64,000 nucleotides of DNA from Acidobacteriaceae bacterium (GTDB taxonomy: Bacteria > Acidobacteriota > Terriglobia > Terriglobales > Acidobacteriaceae). The position numbers and the translations under genes were made by a program. The stretch lies in NCBI GenBank assembly GCA_035944135.1, contig DASZBM010000001.1, positions 124,001 through 188,000 of the forward strand, given 5' to 3'. Positions within the stretch are counted from its first letter, which is position 1. Every line of letters starts with the position of its first letter. The notes beneath the pieces were generated by a model that was not told the DNA's origin, made no database searches, and worked only from the letters and a program-made list of their open reading frames with translations. Below, in pieces: positions 16,648 through 24,217 of the stretch.

Positions 16648-17670
16648 ATGAACATGCGCGACATCGCGAAGCTGGCCGGCGTTTCGAGCGCCACGGTGTC
16701 GAACGTCATCAACGGCTCAAGCGTTGTGCGGCCGGAGACTGCGGAGCGTGTGCGCAAGGTGATCGAGGAGACCAGATTCGTTCCGAATGGAAGCGCGGCG
16801 ACACTGAAGTACGGCCGCAGCAGCAGCTACGGGCTCATCATTCCGGACATCACAAATCCGTTCTTCCCTGAGTTCATTCGCAGCTTCGAAGGCATCCTGG
16901 CGAACAACAACCAGGATATGTTCCTCGCCACGACAGACCTGCACGTCTCACGCATGCAGCAGACGATTCGTCGGATGCTGATCCGGCAGGTGGATGGTGT
17001 GGCGCTGCTGGCAGCGGAGATCGAGACGGAACCAATTGAGGCCCTGATCCATCACCGTGTGCCGCTCGTGACGATGGACAGGCGCGTGGTCGGGCCGGGG
17101 CTCTCCGATATCGTGATCGATTACCTCAGCGGGTTGCGTGAGGCTGTGAGACATCTCCGTGAGTTGGGCCACGAACGCGTTGCATATATTGGCGGGTCGT
17201 CGGGGCTTACGATTTCGGATCATCGCATCAGCGCGTTTCATGAGGCGATGAATGATGCGGGTCTGAATGTGCATCCGGAGTACATTCTCGCCGGCAACTA
17301 TCGGATATCCGGCGGTGAGAGCTGCATGGAAGAGCTGTTTGGCATCGACGCGCGACCCACGGCGATCATGTGCGCGAATGACCTCACCGCGATCGGCGCA
17401 CTGCGGGTGATTCGGCGGCACGGCTTATCGGTGCCGGACGATTTCTCGGTCGTCGGGTTCGACGATATCGAAATGAGCGACATCATTCAGCCGCCACTCA
17501 CAACCATTCGGCTGTCGCGGGAAAATCTTGCCCAGGCGTTCTACACAGCGCTGTCGGATTTCGGGAAGGACCCGCACGTAGTGGGCCGGGAGTACACGGT
17601 AACGAGTTCGCTGGTGCTGCGAAGCTCGACTGCAGCACCAGCAAACGAGATGCGCTCATTACGCCGCTGA
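16648..17670 (+). CDS. LacI/GalR-family transcriptional regulator
   Basis: 340 residues. N-terminal helix-turn-helix MRDIAKLAGVSSATVSNVIN with hinge helix PNGSAATLKYGRS, then a periplasmic-binding-protein-like effector domain (GLIIPDITNPFFPEF; HERVAYIGGSSG; PTAIMCANDLTAIGAL; VPDDFSVVGFDDIE). It should bind a sugar and release or bind palindromic operators with a central CG. It lies downstream of the GH27 and GH28 genes, and candidate sites of the right form lie in the divergent promoter at 13392-13589. It is therefore the probable local repressor. Its stop abuts the convergent gene at 17671 with no gap. Confidence 0.94.
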   Translation: MNMRDIAKLAGVSSATVSNVINGSSVVRPETAERVRKVIEETRFVPNGSAATLKYGRSSSYGLIIPDITNPFFPEFIRSFEGILANNNQDMFLATTDLHVSRMQQTIRRMLIRQVDGVALLAAEIETEPIEALIHHRVPLVTMDRRVVGPGLSDIVIDYLSGLREAVRHLRELGHERVAYIGGSSGLTISDHRISAFHEAMNDAGLNVHPEYILAGNYRISGGESCMEELFGIDARPTAIMCANDLTAIGALRVIRRHGLSVPDDFSVVGFDDIEMSDIIQPPLTTIRLSRENLAQAFYTALSDFGKDPHVVGREYTVTSSLVLRSSTAAPANEMRSLRR

Positions 17671-18198
17671 CTAGTTGTGGGTCGCCGCTGGTTGTGCGTC
17701 TCCGGCGGGCGCCGCCTTCGTCGGCATGTCTTTGCCGTGCTCAGGGTCGTAGTCATGCACGACCATCCAGTGCTTGAAAGCATCCACCGACTCCGAGCCC
17801 ATCCGTCCGTTACCCGCTGTATATGCGAAGTCCTTCACATCCGTGTCGATGGTGCAAGTGAAGAAGCTGCCGGCCTTGCCGAACTCTGGGAACAACACCG
17901 TCAACTGCCTGCCCGGCTTCTTCCACTTCGCCGGATACGTCTCAAACCCAAATGACGCTTTGATCTTCTTCGAGCAATCGAAGTTGAAGTCGATCCCGCG
18001 CGCCTCACCATTCTCAAAGAGGTTCGCGCGTCCCTCGCCTTTCGACTCGTCCGGCCAGCGGTTGTGATAGAAGGTCGTCTCGTTCCTGCTGAAGATATGC
18101 AGCCGCAGCGGATAGTCAGCGATGTTCTTGCTGTCAGCATGAATGGCGGCGGCAGAAAAAACGAGGGCGGCGGCAACACAAAGACGCGTCAGTCGCAC
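17671..18198 (-). CDS. Hypothetical exported protein
   Basis: 175 residues. GTG 18198 is chosen: AAGGAG lies 7 bases upstream and the N terminus becomes a clean signal peptide (RLTRLCVAAALVFSAAAIHA). The frame stays open to 18270, but the extra residues look like leader DNA. The mature part has YPLRLHIFSRNETTFY, a GEGRANLFENGEARGIDFNFDCS block and WMVVHDYDPEHGKDMP; Cys and aromatic residues suggest a small beta-rich secreted domain. I recognise similarity in style to small acidobacterial secreted proteins but no named family. C-terminal tail rich in Ala and Pro. Confidence 0.72.
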   Translation of the reverse strand: MRLTRLCVAAALVFSAAAIHADSKNIADYPLRLHIFSRNETTFYHNRWPDESKGEGRANLFENGEARGIDFNFDCSKKIKASFGFETYPAKWKKPGRQLTVLFPEFGKAGSFFTCTIDTDVKDFAYTAGNGRMGSESVDAFKHWMVVHDYDPEHGKDMPTKAAPAGDAQPAATHN

Positions 18199-18324
18199 AG
18201 ACGAACTCCTTATTCGAGCGGAAGCGGATTCTGGTGCACGACCATTATCGGAATGCTTTCCCCTCGACACAAGACCTTTAAGTAACTATGTCCTGGGAGT
18301 GGTATCCCGCTCCGGGTCACCAAC

Positions 18325-18351
18325 AAAAAGAGGGAGGGCTTCCCCTCCCTC
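18325..18351 (-). terminator. Intrinsic terminator of rne
   Basis: On the minus strand a 9-bp perfect stem (18330-18338 with 18343-18351) is followed by TTTTTG. It begins 25 bases after the rne stop codon. Confidence 0.8.
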
Positions 18352-18375
18352 TCCATTGCTCTTGCTTAGCTGGGT

Positions 18376-21300
18376 CTAGTGGATGTCGAACTGCTCCGGA
18401 TGCAGGCTGGGATCGGATTTGACGAGGATAGTCTTGCCGCTCATCTCCTCCATCTCCTGTAGCCACTTGCCGCCGGCGGACTTGAGTTGCTTGACGACCT
18501 CCGGGTTCACGCGCAGCATGATGTCGCCCTTTTCGAGGTGGCGGTGCATCTTGCGGAGCTCGACGAAGATCTCGTTGCAGACCGTCACGGGCGACTTGGT
18601 CATACCGGTGCCCTGACAGATGCCGCAGGTCGTGGAGAGCGTACGCTCCAGCGACTGCTTGACCCTCTTCCGGGTGATGGCGACCAGGCCGAAGTCATTG
18701 AACTGAAGAACCTTCGATGGAGCCCGGTCCTTCTTGAGCTCCTCCTCAAGCGCGATGAGAACCTTCTGGCGATTCTTGCGCTCGTCCATGTCGATGAAAT
18801 CGATGACGATGATGCCGCCGAGGTCGCGGAGGCGAATCTGACGAACGATCTCCGGAATGGCATCGAGGTTCGTCTTGACGATGGTGTCCTCGAGGCGCGC
18901 CGTCTTGCCAACGTACTTGCCGGTGTTGATGTCGATCGCGACCAGGGCTTCGGTCTGGTTGATCACGATCGATCCACCGGACTTGAGCCACACCTTCGAG
19001 CGCAACGCCTTGTTGATCTCTTCCTGGAGGCCGAACTGTTCGAAGAGCGGTGTCTCCTTGGAATAGAGCTTGACGCGGCGGATGAGTGACGGCTGGAAGC
19101 GCTGCAGGAAGCGCAGCACGCGCTCGTACTCGGTCTCGGTATCGACCCAGATCGCCGAGAAGTTGTCCGTAACCTGGTCGCGCAGGATGCGCTCGACCAG
19201 GTTGAGATCGTGGTAGATGAGCGCGGGCGATTTTGAGGAATCGGAGCGCTGCTTAATGTCGGCCCAGAGGTTCAACAGGAAGCGGAGGTCGCTGCGGAGC
19301 TCGTCTTCGCTGGCGCCCGATGCCGCTGTGCGCACGATGAATCCGCCGGAGGCGTCGCCCTTTTCGCTGAGCAGAATCTCCTTGAGGCGGCGACGCTCAC
19401 TGTCGGATTCAATCTTGCGCGAGACGCCAACGTGGTTGACGGTCGGCATGAACACGAGGAAGCGGCCCGGCAACGCGATGTGCGAGGTGATGCGCGCGCC
19501 CTTCTTGGCGATGGGCTCCTTCGCGATCTGGATCAGGACCTCCTGGCCGGGCTTCAGCAGGTCGCTGATTGCGGGCAGGTCCGTGGTCTGCATGGAGTGA
19601 CGCCCTGCGCGTCCGCCGTTCCGGGAGTGCCCGCCGCGCCGCTCGCCGCCGCGTTCACGTCCGCGGCGTCCACGATCGCGATCGCGACGGAAACGGCGAC
19701 TGGGTTCGCGCTCGGTTGAGGTCTCGCCTTCGGCCTCGGCAGATTCGGTGGCTTCGGTGTCGGGAAACTCCTCGTCTTCAGCAGCCTGCTCTTCTTCGAC
19801 CTCATCGATGTCGCTGGCGGCGATGGGCCCGTCGGCTTCGAGCTCGTCCTCCTCCATCTCCTCCTCGGAGATGTCGAAGTCCTCATCGTCGTCGAGTTCG
19901 GGAAGTTCGGCTCGCGTGTGCTGGTCGATGGACATTTCGCGGATCATGCTGCCGAGGTCGGCCGCATTGTCGAGCGTCTCCTCGTCGTAGTCCTCAGTCG
20001 CAGCAGCGTGGATCTCGGGAAGATCACCATCCTCTTCGTCGATCAGCTCTTCCTCCAGCTGACCTTCGCCGGGGGCAAAGCTCTGTGAAGAGCCGGACTC
20101 AAAGCTGGCGGGCGCCGGCTCGGCGTGGGCCAGATCGACCGACTGCACAGCACTCTCGTGCTCGATGGGAGCGGCTGTTTGCGCTTCAGCGGCGCTCGCG
20201 TTCTCCGGCGTGAGCGGCCATTCGGAGATCATCTCTCCCGTGGGCTGCACGTTGGTGAACTCGTGTGCGTCGGCGCCGGCAAAGCCGTGCGTCTCGTCGA
20301 AGCGGGGCTCAGCCACACCTTCCGCATCGACGGGCTCGATGGCTTCGTCGACCGTGCCGCTCTGGCGGAACTCGCTCTGACCGGCGGGAGTGACGCGATA
20401 GGATGCCGAAGCCTCTTCACCGGGCTCGTACTCGGCGACGGTCTCGTGGAACTCCTGGACGGCTTCGAGAACGGACTCGCTGGATGTCTCGGCGCTTACG
20501 GGCGCGACGTCGGTCTCGGGGGCGTAGACGCTCTCTTCCGCGACGTGGTGCTCGAGTTCGAGGCGGGCCTGCGTCTCGGCAACTTCAAAGGAAGGAACGT
20601 CGTCGCTGAAGGGCTGCGGTGCAGGCTCTGGCTCATGCTGCGAGGTGACGGCGGGGATCACCGCCTCCTCGGGAGAGAGGCGATCGCGTTCACGACCGGA
20701 GCGGCCGCGGCGGGCATCGCGCTCACGGCGGCGGTCGCCTCCACGCGCTGAACCTGATGGGTTGAATTCCTGGGGCTCGGCGGCGTGGGCCTCCGTGCGT
20801 TCGGCGCCGCGATGACGCGAAAGGGTCTCGCCGGGAAGGGTGAGGCCGCCATCCCAGGAGCCCGGGAGCTCAAACTCGGTGGAAGGCTTCGCATGGCTGC
20901 TGGCTTCGTGCGTTGCGAACGGGCGAGATTCAGCAGCCTTCTGGTCGTTCTGCTCGCCGCGGCGGTACTTGGAGAGCGATTCGCCTGGGAGGATGAAGGG
21001 CTCTGCCGATGCATTCACATCGACGGATTCTTCAGCAACAGTATGACGGTGGCCGCGTGCGGCGAAGCGTTCACGGACGGAGTCCTGGCGTGCCAGTATT
21101 TCTCGGTCGCGATCACGATCCGCCCGGCGACGGTCATGGCGACCATCAAACTCGCGCGACTCGGTCGGCTCCGGCACGTTCGTCTCTGTGCCGGCTTCAA
21201 CGTGCGAGCTGCCTTCAGGGCGATCTTCGCTGCCGCCACGTCCGCGGCGGCGCCCGCGACGCCCACGCCAGCGGCGGCTGCCGTCATCCGTCTGGTCGCC

Positions 21301-21720
21301 GGTGTCGGCCGAGCCTGCTTCGCCCTGCAGGGTGACTGGCTCTTCTTCGATGACGGTGGTCTGGGGCTGCGGTGTTCCGCGGCGGCGGCCTTCGCCGCGC
21401 TCGCGACCTTCGCCTCTGCCTTCGCCACGCTCGCGGCTTTGACCGCGGCCGGAGCGCGAACTCTCGGCCTCGAAGTCGGCGGCGTCGCCCTGCTCCTCCA
21501 TGAAGTCGGTGATGTAGAGGAAGGCGTCGCGCTCGAGACCGATGTCCACGAAGGCGGATTGCATGCCTGGGAGGACGCGGGTGACGCGGCCGTTATAGAT
21601 GGATCCTGCGAGGGTGTATTCGTTCTCGCGCTCGTAGTAGATTTCGGCGAGTTCGTCTTTCTCGACGATGGCAAGCCGCGTCTCGTGCGGCGTGCTCGAT
21701 ATATAGATTTCTTTCGACAT
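18376..21720 (-). CDS. rne: Rne/Rng-family ribonuclease with a very long insertion in its S1 domain
   Basis: 1114 residues. Endoribonuclease processing rRNA and turning over mRNA. ATG 21720 (MSKEIYIS) is the family start; the frame upstream is not conserved-looking. Residues 1-76 hold the start of the S1 domain (TLAGSIYNGRVTRVLPGMQS; AFVDIGLERDAFLYI). The domain resumes only near 718 (ISDLLKPGQEVLIQIAKEP). Between lies about 640 residues of low-complexity sequence, first Arg/Gly/Glu-rich, then acidic, then Arg-rich again. The catalytic DNase-I-like part follows: VAIDINTGKYVG and GIIVIDFIDM supply the metal-binding Asp residues, and CGICQGTG is the zinc-link motif. It sits at the end of the mre/rod cluster, as in many bacteria. 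Confidence 0.95.
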   Translation of the reverse strand: MSKEIYISSTPHETRLAIVEKDELAEIYYERENEYTLAGSIYNGRVTRVLPGMQSAFVDIGLERDAFLYITDFMEEQGDAADFEAESSRSGRGQSRERGEGRGEGRERGEGRRRGTPQPQTTVIEEEPVTLQGEAGSADTGDQTDDGSRRWRGRRGRRRGRGGSEDRPEGSSHVEAGTETNVPEPTESREFDGRHDRRRADRDRDREILARQDSVRERFAARGHRHTVAEESVDVNASAEPFILPGESLSKYRRGEQNDQKAAESRPFATHEASSHAKPSTEFELPGSWDGGLTLPGETLSRHRGAERTEAHAAEPQEFNPSGSARGGDRRRERDARRGRSGRERDRLSPEEAVIPAVTSQHEPEPAPQPFSDDVPSFEVAETQARLELEHHVAEESVYAPETDVAPVSAETSSESVLEAVQEFHETVAEYEPGEEASASYRVTPAGQSEFRQSGTVDEAIEPVDAEGVAEPRFDETHGFAGADAHEFTNVQPTGEMISEWPLTPENASAAEAQTAAPIEHESAVQSVDLAHAEPAPASFESGSSQSFAPGEGQLEEELIDEEDGDLPEIHAAATEDYDEETLDNAADLGSMIREMSIDQHTRAELPELDDDEDFDISEEEMEEDELEADGPIAASDIDEVEEEQAAEDEEFPDTEATESAEAEGETSTEREPSRRFRRDRDRGRRGRERGGERRGGHSRNGGRAGRHSMQTTDLPAISDLLKPGQEVLIQIAKEPIAKKGARITSHIALPGRFLVFMPTVNHVGVSRKIESDSERRRLKEILLSEKGDASGGFIVRTAASGASEDELRSDLRFLLNLWADIKQRSDSSKSPALIYHDLNLVERILRDQVTDNFSAIWVDTETEYERVLRFLQRFQPSLIRRVKLYSKETPLFEQFGLQEEINKALRSKVWLKSGGSIVINQTEALVAIDINTGKYVGKTARLEDTIVKTNLDAIPEIVRQIRLRDLGGIIVIDFIDMDERKNRQKVLIALEEELKKDRAPSKVLQFNDFGLVAITRKRVKQSLERTLSTTCGICQGTGMTKSPVTVCNEIFVELRKMHRHLEKGDIMLRVNPEVVKQLKSAGGKWLQEMEEMSGKTILVKSDPSLHPEQFDIH

Positions 21721-22433
21721 TTGCTGCTCTGCTTTCTGCCGTGCCGGAATCAGAGTCCGGGCACAAGCTGGCAGAACAGGCAGGGTCAAGGCCCCGGAGC
21801 GTTAGCTCGCGAGGGCGAACCTCCCAGGAGCGGACGAGGTATGCGCTGCGAAAACTGGCGGTGAATTCAACGAGCTCAACAAACGGCCTGCCAACTTGCA
21901 GGCGCTGCCTGCGGGAGGCGCGAGTGGCGTCCCGAGGAATTCGTTGAGAAAGAACTTGTCCAGTGTGGCGCTGCGTGCCCGGGAGTCCAACATGTTGTTC
22001 TCGGGCAGAAGCTGCCGTGCGGAGTTTGTGACCAGATCAACCTCAGACTGAGGCGGGGCCGTTAGCCGTCCGCATGGCTGCATTCTCAAAACCTGTCCGG
22101 CCTGCGGAAGTTGATCCGTGCCTGGCCGGCCTTCTAAAAGATCTTGCCTGGCCGCCGGCAGGGAATGGGTGACATCCTGCGAGCGGTCAATTCGTTTGGG
22201 GCTGGCCTTCCGGCCAGAACCTACCTTCTAGTATGCACCATCCGCGGGAGATGCGAGAAGCCAGATGCGAGGAATGAGGGAGTACATAATGGTGCAGGGC
22301 GGGGGTGCCCCCTCCCCCCCCATTTATTGCGCAAAATCTTCAGAACATGAGAGTTAGGTCCGGACCTTATGCCGGAGTTATGAAGGAGCTTCGAAAATTC
22401 CCGCCTCTCCGGGGGAGCGAATTGTCAAGCGGG
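21721..22433. other. Long intergenic region between rodA and rne
   Basis: 713 bases without a convincing gene; short open frames on both strands lack start signals and conserved-looking sequence. It contains a hairpin CTGGCC/GGCCAG at 22202-22217, several GCCGGCC-type palindromes near 22110-22160 and the inverted G-tract repeat at 22304-22364. It could include the 5' leader of rne. Confidence 0.6.
22304..22364 (-). repeat. Dispersed G-tract element, copy 2
   Basis: On the minus strand it reads CTAACTCTCATGTTCTGAAG, ATTTTGCGCAA and a GGGGGGGGGAGGGGG tract, matching the copy at 6794-6858. Confidence 0.6.
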
Positions 22434-23537
22434 CTAATTCACGAAACGGCGCATACGGACGTTCATGACGATGCCGAGCGCGAGGAACGTGAAGAGGACG
22501 GAAGAGCCGCCGTAGCTCATCAGCGGCAGGGGGATGCCGGTGACGGGCATGAGACCGATGCACATTCCTATATTGATAGCCACCTGGAAGAGCAAGACGG
22601 CGAAGATTCCCATGACCAGCAGACCTCCCGGCGCGTCGGCGGCGGTCTGGGCGTTCTGAACCAGGCGTATCAATATCAGGAAGTAGAGCAGGAGGACGAT
22701 GACAGCGCCGACGAAGCCGTGCTCCTCGCAGAAGGCGGCGAAGATGAAGTCGGTGTAGGGAATGGGGAGGAAGTCGCCCTGGGTCTGGCTGCCTTTATTG
22801 GAACCCTGGCCCCAGATGCCGCCGGAACCGACGGCGATGAGCGACTGCCGGATCTGGTAGCCGGAGCCCTTGGGGTCGGAATCGGGGTTGAGGAAGGCGT
22901 CGATGCGCTTTTGCTGGTAGGGCTTGAGGTGCTTGCCTGTAGCAAAGGCGATGCCACCGAGCATGAGCAGGCCGAGGAGGATGATGGCCGCCTGCTTCCA
23001 CTGCATGCCGCCGAGAAACATGCCGACTACGAGCACGGGAAGGTAGGTGAGCGCGGTGCCAAGGTCCGGCTGTTTGAGTACGAGCGCCATGGGGATGCCG
23101 ATCAGGGCGACGACCTTGGCGATGTCGACCCAGTTCATCTCTTCGCCGACACGCGTCCAGAGGAAGCGGGCGGCGGCGAGGATGAGCACGAGCTTGACCC
23201 ATTCGGAGGGTTGGAAGTGGACACCGCCGCCGAGGTTGATCCAGCGGCGGGCGCCGAGGACTTTCTGGCCGATGTGCGGGATGAGCACGGCGACGAGCAG
23301 GAAGAGACTGATGCCGTAGGCCCAGGGAGCGATGTCGAGCAGGCGGTGGTAGTCGATGACCGAGACGACGAACATCAGGACGAGACCGACGGCGATGAAC
23401 TCCACCTGCTTGACCTGGAAGCCGTGGAACTTGGTGGTGGCGGTGGCAGAGCGAATCTCGATGACGCTGATCACGCACATGATGAGCACGAAGACCAGCA
23501 GGGTCCAGTCGAAATCGCGGAGTCGGGTACGCAGCAT
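22434..23537 (-). CDS. rodA: Rod-shape-determining peptidoglycan glycosyltransferase RodA
   Basis: 367-residue SEDS-family polymerase that extends glycan strands from lipid II during elongation, working with PBP2. About ten membrane segments; signatures include FQPSEWVKLVLILAAARFL, KQPDLGTALTYLPVL (catalytic-type Asp) and GLMPVTGIPLPLMSYGGSS near the C terminus. AGGA lies just upstream of ATG 23537. It belongs to the minus-strand set mreC-mreD-mrdA-rodA-rne, but a plus-strand toxin-antitoxin pair lies between it and mrdA, so readthrough from mrdA must pass about 680 bases. Confidence 0.96.
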   Translation of the reverse strand: MLRTRLRDFDWTLLVFVLIMCVISVIEIRSATATTKFHGFQVKQVEFIAVGLVLMFVVSVIDYHRLLDIAPWAYGISLFLLVAVLIPHIGQKVLGARRWINLGGGVHFQPSEWVKLVLILAAARFLWTRVGEEMNWVDIAKVVALIGIPMALVLKQPDLGTALTYLPVLVVGMFLGGMQWKQAAIILLGLLMLGGIAFATGKHLKPYQQKRIDAFLNPDSDPKGSGYQIRQSLIAVGSGGIWGQGSNKGSQTQGDFLPIPYTDFIFAAFCEEHGFVGAVIVLLLYFLILIRLVQNAQTAADAPGGLLVMGIFAVLLFQVAINIGMCIGLMPVTGIPLPLMSYGGSSVLFTFLALGIVMNVRMRRFVN

Positions 23538-23622
23538 GGGTTCCTAACCTATGGGCGCTGCTTCGCATTTCCCGACAAAAACGGGAAGCGAGCACGTAAG
23601 ATAGCGGTGAGCGAGACCCGCC

Positions 23623-23853
23623 ATGGACGAACTTGACCGGATAACCCACGACCCAGCCGTGATGCAAGGTAAAGCCTGCATTCGGGGCATGCGCGTTACG
23701 GTAGGCATGATTGTTGGCCTGATGGGTACTGGAGTAAGCATTGAAGAGGTTCTTGATGCGTATCCGTACCTCGAGCGCGAGGATGTTCTGCAGGCATTGC
23801 GGTACGCGGCACTATCGGCACAGTCCAGCGAGCTTATGCCCTTAGCCGGATGA
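23623..23853 (+). CDS. DUF433 antitoxin-like protein
   Basis: 76 residues. DUF433 signature: ITHDPAVMQGKACIRGMRVTV, then GVSIEEVLDAYPYLEREDVLQALRYAA, a small winged-helix-type DNA-binding fold found as the antitoxin partner of PIN-like DUF5615 toxins. Its stop overlaps the next start (ATGA), the usual arrangement of toxin-antitoxin operons. It probably represses its own promoter in the 85-base spacer after the rodA start. Confidence 0.85.
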   Translation: MDELDRITHDPAVMQGKACIRGMRVTVGMIVGLMGTGVSIEEVLDAYPYLEREDVLQALRYAALSAQSSELMPLAG

Positions 23854-24215
23854 CGATCGTCGTTGACATGAACCTGAGCCGGCTGTGGTGCAACTTCCTG
23901 TCGGAAGCCGGATACCCTTCGATCCACTGGTCTTCTATCGGACATGCAGGGGCGCCCGACGAGGAGATCATGTCCTATGCCCAGCGGCACGGGCACATTG
24001 TTTTCACCGAGGACTTGGATTTCGGAATTCTCCTTGCGCGCAACCGGCTGACCGGTCCGAGCGTGGTCCAGTTGCGCACAGGCGCGAACCTGCCGCGCCA
24101 AGTTGGTGTGCGAGTGCTGGAAGCCCTCGGACGAGGACGACCTCAACTCGAGGCCGGGGCCCTTCTGAGCATCAGACCCAGCAACATTCGAATTACGCTC
24201 CTGCCGTTCAACTAG
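23850..24215 (+). CDS. DUF5615 PIN-like toxin
   Basis: 121 residues. A PIN-like fold in the Mut7-C/VapC style: acidic residues in IVVDMNLSRLW, GHAGAPDEEIMSYAQRHG and VFTEDLDFG match the metal-binding positions expected of an RNase. Translation is coupled to DUF433 by an ATGA overlap. Its stop lies 2 bases from the stop of the convergent mrdA gene. RNase activity is inferred from the family, not shown by sequence alone. Confidence 0.85.
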   Translation: MTIVVDMNLSRLWCNFLSEAGYPSIHWSSIGHAGAPDEEIMSYAQRHGHIVFTEDLDFGILLARNRLTGPSVVQLRTGANLPRQVGVRVLEALGRGRPQLEAGALLSIRPSNIRITLLPFN

Positions 24216-24217
24216 CA

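Noticed and set aside
22305-23636. 443-codon plus-strand open frame opposite rodA
   Set aside because: Antisense to a clear rodA. The translation is almost all Asp, Glu, Gly and His, as expected from the complement of a hydrophobic membrane gene.
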